A DNA stretch of 27,343 bases, taken from NCBI GenBank assembly GCA_905221605.1, contig CAJNDS010002300.1:483441-510783 (forward strand). Reading direction: 5' to 3'. The notes below the pieces were generated by a model. It was not told the DNA's origin, searched no databases, and worked only from the letters and a program-made list of their open reading frames with translations. The DNA is from Symbiodinium natans (taxonomy: Eukaryota > Sar > Dinophyceae > Suessiales > Symbiodiniaceae). Made by a program: the position numbers and the translations under genes. Positions 7,115-14,651 of the stretch are shown piece by piece. Numbering within the stretch: position 1 is the stretch's first letter; the number at the start of each line of letters is the position of its first letter.

Positions 7115-7948
7115 GATCTGAATGCAGCCGCAGTCAACAGTGTACATCCCATCAGGTAACAAGGAGTTTGCAGAACTTCCACAGGCCCCAATGGTCGTTT
7201 AATCCCAGGTGTACCCAACTTGGTTTTTGCGGGTCAGGGCTGAGGTCAAAGGGGCTTCATGGCGCTCTGAAAGTGCGGCAGTGTGGACGTGTGGAGATGG
7301 GCGTTGCTGGACCTTGAGCACCCTCTTTCCCTGAGCCTGTGGCGCTGCAGCAAATCGAAGAACCCCCTCCAGGAAAAGATGAGGGGCGAGTGCTACGTGC
7401 GATTGCCACCGGGCGGCTTATGGTGTCGGACAGGGCGTTCCCTTGAATTTTGCTCTTCGGTGCTTCAGGGACTCCACAGGCTTCACAGCGCGTTGCCCAG
7501 AATCTGTAGAAAGTCCTTCACACTTGGGTTGGAGCTGGTTCTCTGCAAATAGTTCTTGGTGTCAGTATGTTTCTGCCTTGACGTGATCCTCAAGGCAGGG
7601 TTCCCTCTGCTAAGGCTTTCGTAGCATTCCGAAATAAGCCTGGTGAAAGCCTGGACTACCGGGCCTGAGGGCCTCAATGATGGACTGCATCGGTTGTAGC
7701 AGGGAGCGTCGCAGCTACCCCAAGAACTACCCGGAGGCCTGATGTCTCTTTTTCCTGGACTCTGGCCCTGGGGTGCACAACCAGCAATGAAACCGCTAAA
7801 ATGAAGCATTTGCCTGCCCCTCTTAAGCGAGGCTTGTGCACCCAGATGCTGCCTCCGCGAAGAAGGCTCTGCACAAGGGTTTAGACTTTTTCGGAATTTG
7901 CGGTCAGGGCAGGTTAAGTCACATCTTCTTGTGTGCAGTCGTATCTCT

Positions 7949-7975
7949 CGCGTGCGCGCGCGCGCGCGCGTGCAC
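7949..7975. repeat. Alternating purine-pyrimidine (CG)n tract
   Basis: A GTGCGCGCGCGCGCGC-type palindromic run, a candidate Z-DNA-forming sequence, within the intron 7060-8356. Confidence 0.85.
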
Positions 7976-8356
7976 ACCGGGGTTCGCGAATTCCAAGACT
8001 GGTCAGAACGCACTTGCACATTCACTACAACACCCCTGATCCCAGAATGCAAAACCTGGGTTGTGAGAGCGTTTAGGGGCAAACTTCACGGCGTCTGACG
8101 ACAACCCGAACTAGCCTCGCCGCTTGCTACGCTTAAGCAAAGCCCAGGGCTGCTCCTTGATAAACACGCCACCGCTTCAACCCATACGGTCGCTGCCCAG
8201 CCCAGCTGTTTTCCGCCCTGAACCCTGATTTCACACCTAAGGGTGCCGCCGGCATCAATTTCTGTCAACTTGTGCCGACAAAAAGTGCTCCCTTCTCAGG
8301 CAGTGACGCATGCGCACTTTGCATGTGTGTGTCGAGAACATGCGCGGCTTCAGCAG

Positions 8357-8443
8357 GCCATCGTGCCGTACCAGGGAGACATGATGAACCCAGACATCAG
8401 CCTGGTTATGGGCGCGAACAGGCCAGAACAGATAGAGCAGTGG
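8357..8443 (+). CDS. Exon of ankyrin-repeat gene (..PYQGDMMNPDISLVMG..)
   Basis: AG acceptors at 8353 or 8356 and a GTACAG donor after Trp (QW|GTACAG). It reads AIVPYQGDMMNPDISLVMG then ANRPEQIEQW, in phase 0 at both ends. The NPD..LVMG..RPEQI.W sequence resembles the region that precedes the ankyrin repeats in a protist ankyrin family, from memory of the family. It joins the 9498 exon without a gap (IEQW|EGEL). Confidence 0.7.
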
Positions 8444-8504
8444 GTACAGCAAGCGATTTCAGCTCCATAAGTCTGCATGTCGTGGGATCAGGATACGATT
8501 GAAT

Positions 8505-8615
8505 TTGGGGGATGACGATATTAGGGGGGGGTACCTTGTTGGGATCCTTGTTGCAAGGGGGATCCTACTATTTGGGGTCTATATTGGGGTCCCCGATTTT
8601 CGGAAAACCCCATAT
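8505..8615. repeat. Dispersed GGACCCC-type repeat, GGTACC end
   Basis: Shows GGGGTACCTTGTTGGGATCC, GGATCCTACTATTTGGGGTC and TTTTCGGAAAACCCC. It is nearly parallel to 21783-21865, so the two are recent relatives. Confidence 0.65.
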
Positions 8616-8769
8616 AACCCCTACATATACCTTACATAGTACCTCAATGCCTAAGTAGCCCCGAAATAAACCTCAAACAGCCCCTGTGGTCCCTTTTTTG
8701 GGGCCTCTAGTAGTCCCTTGAGAACCAGAGACCCGGACAAGTAGTTGGAGGTCAGGTGGGTGGCAACTA

Positions 8770-8926
8770 CCCTAAACCCTAAACCGCTAAACCCTAAACC
8801 CTAAACCCTAAACCCTAAAACATCAGCTCCTAGCTGAATGTCATCCCGAAACTCCCGAAGTCGTCTTCCATTCTTAAGGGCGCAGTGCACTTGGCGTTTT
8901 CCTGTATTACCCTAAACCCTAAACCC
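8770..8926 (-). repeat. Two CCCTAAA arrays (8770-8818 and 8911-8926)
   Basis: Seven units and two units separated by 92 nt of unique sequence inside the intron 8444-9497. Confidence 0.85.
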
Positions 8927-9296
8927 AGCACTTGACAAGCTTTCTGGGAGGAAGGCGCAAAAATTTAAGCTCTTCGGCTTCGTTCGCCAGGGTATATCAG
9001 ATTGAGAGGGGCTCTATGCGACTCACGTTCAGAAGCATGCCTGTTTCCTGTCTCTCTCGCACTCAAACACGCATGCACGGCTTTGAGACCTAAAATACAG
9101 CTAGCGACGATTGCACGGCCGCGGCCACATTCCTCAAGCACAAAGTCCAGAAGCGTCAGGACCCCATACCCTTCAGGAGAAGTCTTCCCCTTTCAAAGAG
9201 AGCCTTAGCAGCCTTCGGCTCCCACTGCGGCACGCTGTCGAGGCCAAACCTGGTGGTTCCGCCCAAGGCGGCCGTGCCGAACGAGGAGGGAAGCAA

Positions 9297-9394
9297 CCCT
9301 TAAACCCTTAAACCACCCTTAAACCCTTAATCCCTTCAGCCCTTCAAACCCTTATTAAACCCTTAAACCCTTAAACCCTTAACCCTAAACCCTA
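9297..9394 (-). repeat. Octamer CCCTTAAA array
   Basis: Imperfect CCCTTAAA octamers, a length variant of the heptamer, return to CCCTAAA at the end. The preceding 9211-9290 stretch reads AAFGSHCGTLSRPNLVVPP.. after an AG, but it is bypassed by the direct phase-0 junction 8443/9498. Confidence 0.85.
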
Positions 9395-9435
9395 AGCCAC
9401 CTTGGCTTGTTTCCTTGAAGGCGTTGCTCGTTTCC

Positions 9436-9484
9436 CCAAACCCTAAACCCTAAACCCTAAACCCTAAACCCTAAACCCTAAACC
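9436..9484 (-). repeat. CCCTAAA array before acceptor
   Basis: Seven units end 13 nt before the acceptor of the 9498 exon. Confidence 0.95.
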
Positions 9485-9497
9485 ATTGGCGCACAAG

Positions 9498-9569
9498 GAG
9501 GGCGAGCTCATGGAGGACGACGAGTTTGCCGACTTCGAGAAGCACGACAATGCCGCAAGCCTAAGGGGG
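9498..9569 (+). CDS. Exon of ankyrin-repeat gene (EGELMEDDEFADFEKHD..)
   Basis: Acceptor GGCGCACAAG. It reads EGELMEDDEFADFEKHD then NAASLRG and ends at a GTTTAGGG donor. Phase 0 at both ends, joining IEQW upstream and VAFSFVRHNR downstream. The acidic linker followed by an Asn-Ala-Ala-Ser-Leu stretch just before AFSFVRHNR matches the layout of the protist ankyrin family. The exact donor within the G-run (AAGGGGG|GTTTAGGG) is chosen for GT and phase. Confidence 0.75.
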
Positions 9570-9645
9570 GTTTAGGGTTTAGGGTTTAAGGTTTAGGGTT
9601 TAAGGGGGTTTAGGGTTTAGGGCTGAGGGTTTAGGGATTTGGGAG
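9570..9645 (+). repeat. TTTAGGG array starting at the donor
   Basis: Imperfect units (TTTAAGG, TTTAGGG, CTGAGGG) begin at the GT. The intron ends with a CCCTAAA array at 10832-10902. Confidence 0.9.
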
Positions 9646-9647
9646 TT

Positions 9648-9760
9648 TACGAAAATCAGTGACCCCTAGTATGGACGCAAATCGGATTCCCATATAACAA
9701 GGACCCCAATGAGGTACCCCCAAACCCTAAACCCTAAACCCTAAACCCTAAACCCTAAAC
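9648..9760. repeat. Dispersed GGACCCC-type repeat followed by CCCTAAA array
   Basis: 9648-9722 shows GTTTACGAAAATCAGTGACC, GGATTCCCATATAAC and AAGGACCCCAATGAGG. It then runs directly into six CCCTAAA units (9718-9760). Direct contact of this repeat with telomere-like arrays recurs at 2383 and 27024. Confidence 0.65.
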
Positions 9761-9868
9761 CGTGCTTTGAGGTTGGGGGTGAGGTTTAGCGATTGGGACG
9801 TGGATGGGAAGCTAGAAGCGTGAGCTCTGTGATTCGTGCGATCTCAGGTCCAAATTGAGGAAGCCACA

Positions 9869-9979
9869 ACTACTAATTGCTTAAGAACCCAGAAAAATGA
9901 AAACATGTTCTTCCTTATTAAGGTTATTATAGGGATGATTATGATTTTTCTTTTGAGGTTCTTAAGCAAACAGTAGTTT
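9869..9979. mobile_element. MITE family 3, copy a, with 11-bp target duplication
   Basis: Inverted ends ACTACTAATTGCTTAAGAAC / GTTCTTAAGCAAACAGTAGT enclose about 70 bp of A/T-rich non-coding sequence. It is flanked by perfect 11-bp direct repeats AGGAAGCCACA (9858-9868 and 9980-9990). An 11-bp duplication is typical of Mutator-like elements, so this is probably a non-autonomous MULE. It lies in the intron 9570-10949. Confidence 0.85.
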
Positions 9980-10118
9980 AGGAAGCCACAAGTGCACCAC
10001 TTAGTAGATACGACGAGGGTTTTTGGATTGTTTTGGGTTTGGGTGTGACCCCCAGCTGCTAACCCTACAATGATGTTCGCTGCCAGGGATGCTCTCGAAG
10101 CTGAGTTTGGAAGAAGTT

Positions 10119-10137
10119 AGGGTTTAGGGTTTAGGGA
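10119..10137 (+). repeat. Short TTTAGGG array
   Basis: About two units after GTTAGGG. Just upstream, 10090-10117 (DALEAEFGR between GCTGCCAG and GTTAGGG) has exon-like borders but is bypassed by the phase-0 junction 9569/10950. Confidence 0.7.
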
Positions 10138-10205
10138 GAGTTCATTCATAATTGACGACAGCCCATGGTCCGGGCCTACTGGTAATGCACAGGAAACATA
10201 GCTTT

Positions 10206-10311
10206 GGGATGTCCCCCCTTATTCTAACAGCTCTTTCATAGGCATCATAGTGCCCCCCCCCCCGTTGTAATCCCCACTAAGGACTTTTAGTATACAGCGG
10301 GGAACATCCCA
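10206..10311. mobile_element. MITE family 1, diverged copy
   Basis: Ends GGGATGTCCCCCCTTATTCT / GGGGAACATCCC plus the inner CTAAGGACTTTTAGTAT match the copy at 4861. The centre contains a 12-C run. Non-coding. Confidence 0.75.
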
Positions 10312-10368
10312 AATCATGTACATCCACGGGGGCATCCTTGCAGTCCACAGCTCTGCTCGGGCATCCGA

Positions 10369-10397
10369 AACCCTAAACCCTAAACCCTAAACCCTAG
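10369..10397 (-). repeat. CCCTAAA array
   Basis: Four units. Together with 10683-10728 it makes this intron carry three separate arrays in the same orientation before its acceptor. Confidence 0.85.
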
Positions 10398-10682
10398 AGT
10401 CCCTCGAGGCCCCAAGCGCTAGAAAGCTGAAGTACCCAGATGCAACAAGGTGCGGTAGCTTTTCACACAGCCAGTGGTTTGGAGAAACTTGCGTCAGTGA
10501 GTGAAGTCTGAAACTTCCACGAAAGTTGAATGAGCATCGGAACACTACACCCAGCCGCAAGCATACAGAAATGCTACAAAGCTCAACCCCGGACTCAACT
10601 ACCTAACGGCTGAAAACCCCTTGAACCCTGATTCGCAGAATCCACGTTTATCACACTGCCCATACCGGCCTCAACCAAAAAA

Positions 10683-10728
10683 TCCTAAACCCTAAACCCT
10701 AAACCCTAAACCCTAAACCCTAAACCCT
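10683..10728 (-). repeat. CCCTAAA array
   Basis: Six to seven perfect units. The stretch 10398-10682 holds nothing recognisable. Confidence 0.9.
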
Positions 10729-10831
10729 CAAGACTGCACTCCCTGCACCCAAGGAATCACCTCAATCATTGCTGGGAACCCGAGGGCCTCAAGGAAAGGT
10801 AACCCTGCGCCCCAAAACCGCCAAGCAGCTA

Positions 10832-10902
10832 AACCCTAAACCCTAAACCCTAAACCCTAAACCCTCAACCCTGAACCCTAAACCCTAAACCCTAAACCCT
10901 AA
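10832..10902 (-). repeat. CCCTAAA array before acceptor
   Basis: About ten units with CCCTCAA and CCCTGAA variants, ending 47 nt before the acceptor of the 10950 exon. Confidence 0.95.
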
Positions 10903-10949
10903 TCTCAGCGCTACGATTCATATGAACTCCTGGTTCGCGGAAACAAAAG

Positions 10950-11018
10950 GTCGCCTTCTCCTTCGTGCGCCACAACCGCTACGAAGCCATCGAGGCCATG
11001 CCCCAGGGGCTGTGTAAC
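10950..11018 (+). CDS. Ankyrin-repeat protein, exon opening the ankyrin domain (VAFSFVRHNRYEAIEAM..)
   Basis: Acceptor AAACAAAAG; donor AAC|GTACTC. The 23 codons read VAFSFVRHNRYEAIEAM then PQGLCN, phase 0 at both ends. This is the classic start of the protist ankyrin family: an A-sf-RHNR-E-VE helix followed by a loop into D..GN. Joined to the 13069 exon, the spacing from RHNR to GNN matches the family pattern with no gap. The protein is likely a soluble scaffold; ankyrin repeats mediate protein binding, and the partner is unknown. This is the strongest evidence that the + strand is coding here. Confidence 0.88.
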
Positions 11019-11030
11019 GTACTCCTATCG

Positions 11031-11090
11031 TTTAGGGTTTCGGGTTTAGGGTTGGGGGTTTATGGTTTATGGTTTAGGGTCTAGGGTTAT
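11031..11090 (+). repeat. Degenerate TTTAGGG array near the donor
   Basis: TTTCGGG, TTTATGG and TTTAGGG units start 13 nt after the exon. The intron 11019-13068 also carries arrays at 11603, 11939, 12038, 12201 and 12791. Confidence 0.85.
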
Positions 11091-11602
11091 GGTACCTATA
11101 TGATTATACAATACAACCCCCACAACCCTATTCTTGTTTTTAAGGCCCTTGTATTGTGGTTTTTGTGGCTTTTTGGTTTAGATGGGTTCAGATGGGTTTG
11201 GTAGTCATGAGGCCTGAAGGGGTTCAGGCTTTAGGACGTGTCCAGGGCACCTTCGGGGGCCACACACACCACGTGTGAAGTGCACGTCGTCACACGGCCT
11301 ATATACACCCTTCGACCCGAAAGCAGCAGAGAGATTTTCCTGCAGCCGATGCGATTCCTCTGCATTCCGGACAGCATACACACTTAGGTTTTTCAATGTT
11401 AAAAAACTCCAAAAACCCTAAATGGGTTGTGTTAACGTTAGAAAACCCTAAATGGTTCTTTTAACGTGAAAAACCCTAAAATGCAAGGCATTGGGGGGAA
11501 GCCATCGGCCTTGTGTTGAGAGGATGCGTTTGGCTTTCCGTCGCCGAGCCATTACAAGACCCCAAGCGTTCCGTGACCGCGCCAAAGTCCTATGCTTGGG
11601 AT

Positions 11603-11733
11603 TAGGGTTTAGGGTTTAGGGTTTAGGGTTTAGGGTTTAGGGTTTAGGGTTTAGGGTTTAGGGTTTAGGGTTTAGGGTTTAGGGTTTAGGGTTTAGGGTT
11701 TAGGGTTTAGGGTTTAGGGTTTAGGGTTTAGGG
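11603..11733 (+). repeat. Long TTTAGGG array
   Basis: About 18 perfect units. The sequence just before it (11524-11600) reads MRLAFRRRAITRPQAFRDRA between a GAG and the array, an exon-like cassette that the ankyrin splice path skips. The stretch 11091-11523 holds only weak A-rich tandem AAAACCCTAAATGG units near 11400-11490. Confidence 0.95.
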
Positions 11734-11938
11734 GGGATCCTAAGCCAGCCGTTGCGGGTTCAGATGACGCTGCCATCGCTGCATGCCTGGCTCCCGATTT
11801 CTCAGGTTCTTACCAGAAGAAAAACCGGTAGAAATGGAAGGGTAAGATTCGACCCCGAAGCTAAACCTGGGTGCCCCAGTTACTCTGACTACCAGGCGTC
11901 CTGCACCAGAGACCCAAAGATAGAAAGCTTCAAGCTTC

Positions 11939-12102
11939 CTAAACCCTAAACCCTAACCCTAAACCCTAAACCCTAACCTCTGGTTTCCCTCTGCTTGATC
12001 TTGATACGTTATGCCTATTGCAGATCCCAAACAAATCCCTAAACCCTAAACCCTAAACCCTAAACCCTAAACCCTAAACCCTAAACCCTAAACCCTAAAC
12101 CC
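11939..12102 (-). repeat. Two CCCTAAA arrays (11939-11978, 12038-12102)
   Basis: Five units and nine units separated by 59 nt of unique sequence. The second array precedes an AG (GAGCCACAG, 12120) that opens an exon-like stretch to about 12200. Confidence 0.9.
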
Positions 12103-12200
12103 CCTGAGCCACAGCTTGCTGCGGATGAGCAAACAGCCGCGATCGTTCAACACCTGCCAGGCGATCATCCAGCAAGAAAGTGGCATCCTGGAAGCCAAGG

Positions 12201-12695
12201 AGCCTAGGGTTTAAGGTTTAGGGTTTTAGGGTTTTAGGGTTTTAAGGTTTGGGGTTTTGGGGTTTTAGGGTTTTAGGGTTTTAGGGTTTTAGGGTTTTGG
12301 GGTTTTAGGGTTTTAGGGTTTTAGGGGTTGAATTTAGGGTTTTAGGGTTTTAGGGTGTTAGGGTTTTAGGGTTTTAGGGTTTTAGGGTGTTAGGGTGTTA
12401 GGGTGTTAGGGTTTTAGGGTTTTAAGGTTTTAGGGTTTTATGGTTTTTGGGTTTTTGGGTTTTAGGGTTTTAGGGTTTTAGGAGGTTAGAGGTTTTAGGG
12501 TTTTAGGGTTTTTTAGGGTTTTAGGGTTTTAGAGGTTTAAGGGGTTTTTGGGTTTTTTGGGGTTTTTGGGGTTTTTGGGGGGTTTAGGGGTTTTAGGGTT
12601 TTTAGGGTTGTAGGGGTCTTAGGGGTTTTAGGGGTTTTAGGGGTTTTAGGGGTTTTAGGGGTTTAGGGGTTTAGGGTTTAGGTTTAGGATCTTGT
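12201..12695 (+). repeat. Degenerate octamer array, TTTTAGGG and variants
   Basis: About 60 units in which the heptamer has become TTTTAGGG, then TTTTGGGG, TGTTAGGG and finally TTTTAGGGG. Successive homogeneous runs show serial tandem amplification. The octamer resembles the telomere type of some green algae, but here it is clearly a local derivative of the TTTAGGG arrays. Confidence 0.95.
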
Positions 12696-12790
12696 GGTTT
12701 AGGGTGACTCAGCAAACCCCAAAGCCTAAACTTAATTCGGGTTCGAGTCCGCAATGTCCGGAAGGCACCACGACCCAATGTCTCGCATAG

Positions 12791-12890
12791 CACCCTAAAC
12801 CCTAAACCCTAAACCCTAAACCCTAAACCCTAAACCCTAAACCCTAAACCCTAAACCCTAAACTGGCCCTAAACCCTAAACCCTAAACCC
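12791..12890 (-). repeat. CCCTAAA array
   Basis: About 13 units interrupted by TGGCCCTAAA. The following 12917-13034 stretch reads CTKTPVARFVLFGGVEDDA.. up to a GTTTTGGGG donor-like site but is not in the ankyrin splice path. Confidence 0.9.
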
Positions 12891-13032
12891 CACCAGGGCC
12901 GCAGGTTTTGAGGGCTTTGCACGAAGACCCCTGTGGCTCGATTTGTTCTGTTTGGGGGTGTCGAAGACGATGCCACTGTGTGGACTTCGCAGTCAGTGGT
13001 CGCTAGGATTAGGGGCTCAAATTCTCCGGTTT

Positions 13033-13068
13033 TGGGGTTTAGGATTTAGGGTTTAGGGTTTAGGGTAG
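13033..13068 (+). repeat. TTTAGGG array whose last unit forms the acceptor
   Basis: Four units end in TTTAGGGTAG, and the final TAG is the splice acceptor of the 13069 exon. This is the one array in this orientation found at an intron 3' end. Confidence 0.85.
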
Positions 13069-13114
13069 ATGGTGGTGCAGGACGAATTTGGCAACAACAT
13101 GCTGCACATCGCCT
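13069..13114 (+). CDS. Ankyrin-repeat protein, first ankyrin repeat (MVVQDEFGNNMLHIAC)
   Basis: Acceptor GGGTAG; donor CGCCT|GTGCCG. It reads MVVQDEFGNNMLHIA plus T. The D-x-x-GNN-x-LHIAC motif is the ankyrin consensus turn and helix 1. T plus GT of the next exon restores Cys, giving LHIAC-QNDHRR. A CAG at 13080 could serve as an alternative acceptor, but it would break the spacing expected from the family. Confidence 0.9.
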
Positions 13115-13362
13115 GTGCCGGGCCGAGTTGGGTTAAAAGCCCCCCCTCCCCCACTCCCCACCCCTAGCAAGCAGATGCTGTCCTCTGACCTCCACCCCTA
13201 CTCGCCTTCCTTCTCCCGCCAAAGCATTCTCAACGCCTACGAAGTCCACAAAACAAGCTCATAAATGTTTTAAGTTATAGGTTTGAAATACCACGTAAGC
13301 GTCCTCCTCCCAAACCTTACTTGCACCATGAGCAAGAATGCTACACCACCTCGATTTCAAAG

Positions 13363-13415
13363 GTCAGAACGATCATCGTCGCATTGCCAAGCTACTGCTC
13401 AAGAACGGCATCAAC
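13363..13415 (+). CDS. Ankyrin-repeat protein, helix 2 exon (QNDHRRIAKLLLKNGIN)
   Basis: Acceptor TTTCAAAG; donor AAC|GTCTCA. It reads QNDHRRIAKLLLKNGIN, the second ankyrin helix with the canonical IAKLLLKNG. The 248-nt intron before it has no telomere-like repeat and includes a C-rich stretch (13140-13170). Confidence 0.92.
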
Positions 13416-13532
13416 GTCTCAAGCTTGGGCATCACCTGCGAGTTACAAGCAAAGAGCAGTACATGTCAGGGTAGTTGTGGATTCCCGTGCAGATCAGCTC
13501 CATGCCCATGATGTTCGTTTCAACAGCCTGAG

Positions 13533-13582
13533 GTCAACGATCAGAACAAAGCTGGGAATACGCCTTTGCACTACTGCTTCCA
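13533..13582 (+). CDS. Ankyrin-repeat protein, second repeat start (VNDQNKAGNTPLHYCF)
   Basis: Acceptor AGCCTGAG; donor CCA|GTGCTG. It reads VNDQNKAGNTPLHYCF plus CA. The N-x-Q-N-K-x-GNTPLHY motif is a textbook ankyrin repeat. Junction with the previous exon gives NGIN-VNDQN. The preceding intron is only 117 nt and array-free. Confidence 0.93.
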
Positions 13583-14142
13583 GTGCTGCTGGCTTGTTTC
13601 CCCGCGCACACCCTCGTTCTCAAGCCCCGCTGCCCGAAATGCGTTGGGAGTGCAGCTTTCAACCGGTCTGTGAAATACTTCCATAGAAGCTTCTCAAGGT
13701 TTGCGTTTATTTTGTTGTGTTGTCTTCATGTTCAAGAACGAACAGAAAGCAAGACAGCAACGAATGCATGCGTGAAGGAAGCTGATTTTCTGGCACTGTT
13801 GCTGCTTGAAGTCGGTGCTGTTCTGGCATGTGGACCGAGGAAGATTCGCTGCGAGGCACATGGTCGCATTGTTCGGGTAAGACGTGATCCTGAGCGCATC
13901 AATGTTTTGATTGCATCATTGTTCTTGTTTTCGGCTCAGATGCCACACAATGCGCAGAACTTCCTTCTTGTCAAAACCCCATCAGGAAACCTGGAAAACA
14001 TTGATTTTTGGACTGCTGACGAAGTCAGCTTCCTGTGGTCTCGAGCTTTTGCTCGATGAATTGTGGACGTTTTGAAACGGATCCGAAGCGACTGCCAGTG
14101 TCTCTCTGCCTTCTCAACTTAATGTAAGCCTCAGCAAGTGTA

Positions 14143-14195
14143 ACCCTAAACCCTGAACCCTAAACCTTAAACCTGAAACCCTAAACCCTAAACCC
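14143..14195 (-). repeat. Imperfect CCCTAAA array
   Basis: Units with CCCTGAA, CCTTAAA and CCTGAAA. In the intron 13583-14426, whose 13583-14059 part contains a long but meaningless open frame. Confidence 0.85.
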
Positions 14196-14298
14196 TTTGT
14201 CCGGCTCAAAAGATGTTAAGCTTCCGCTAGCAGCCATTTAAGCCTCGGCACCCATTTTTCCCCAAAAGCCGATGAACAGGTACATTGCATCCTTAATA

Positions 14299-14357
14299 GG
14301 GATGATACCCCCTACAGAATCCTTATTCAGGACTGTTAGTATAAGGGGGATCATCCC
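14299..14357. mobile_element. MITE family 1, short internally deleted copy
   Basis: Ends GGGATGATACCCCCTA / TATAAGGGGGATCATCCC with inner AGGACTGTTAGTA, about 59 bp in total. It is followed directly by five CCCTAAA-type units (14358-14398). Confidence 0.75.
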
Positions 14358-14398
14358 AAACCCGAAACCCGAAACCCTAAACCCTAAACCCTAAACCC
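14358..14398 (-). repeat. CCCTAAA array between two MITE family 1 ends
   Basis: Two CCCGAAA and four CCCTAAA units are sandwiched between the deleted MITE copy and a solo MITE right end. Confidence 0.9.
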
Positions 14399-14426
14399 TG
14401 TCAGTATAAGGGGAACATCCCAACAG
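14399..14426. mobile_element. Solo MITE family 1 right end carrying the splice acceptor
   Basis: CTGTCAGTATAAGGGGAACA then TCCCA is the right terminus of the family, followed by ACAG, the acceptor of the next exon. The splice site is therefore at the mobile-element border. Confidence 0.75.
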
Positions 14427-14491
14427 GTACAACTTCCTGCACTTGTCGGATTACCTTATCGCCCATGGGGCCGATGCCGCTCCATCTGATG
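14427..14491 (+). CDS. Ankyrin-repeat protein, second repeat helix 2 (YNFLHLSDYLIAHGADA..)
   Basis: Acceptor CCCAACAG; donor GATG|GTTTAGGG. It reads YNFLHLSDYLIAHGADAAPS then D, with the leading G completing Gln after ..HYCF. SDYLIAHGADA is the ankyrin helix 2 plus the Gly-Ala-Asp turn. It ends in phase 1. Further repeats or a C-terminus must follow downstream. Confidence 0.9.
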
Positions 14492-14603
14492 GTTTAGGGT
14501 TTAGGGTTTAGGGTTTAGGGTTTAGGGTTTAGGGTTTAGGGTTTAGGGTTTAGGGTTTAGGGTTTAGGGTTTAGGGTTTAGGGTTTAGGGTTTAGGGTTT
14601 AGG
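14492..14603 (+). repeat. TTTAGGG array starting at the donor
   Basis: Sixteen perfect units begin exactly at the GT of a donor placed by ankyrin homology. This is the clearest case of an array supplying a splice donor. Confidence 0.97.
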
Positions 14604-14651
14604 GGGGCCAAGGGTTTCTCTTTTTTGAAGCTGTGGCTCGGCCTTCTTTTC

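Noticed and set aside
7483-8082. 199-codon minus-strand open frame
   Set aside because: No recognisable motif; Arg/Ser/Pro-rich composition of a chance frame in GC-rich DNA, and it lies inside the intron between two ankyrin-gene exons.
12121-12200. Exon reading LLRMSKQPRSFNTCQAIIQQ
   Set aside because: Borders and frame look good, but a second frame is equally protein-like and the ankyrin exons on either side join with correct family spacing without it; kept only as a cryptic cassette.
12740-12765. GGTTCGAGTCC, a tRNA T-loop-like motif
   Set aside because: The flanking bases do not form a T stem, and there is no A box or acceptor stem at the right distance.
13583-14059. 158-codon plus-strand open frame
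   Set aside because: It starts at the donor of an ankyrin exon in a different frame and lies wholly in an intron fixed by homology.
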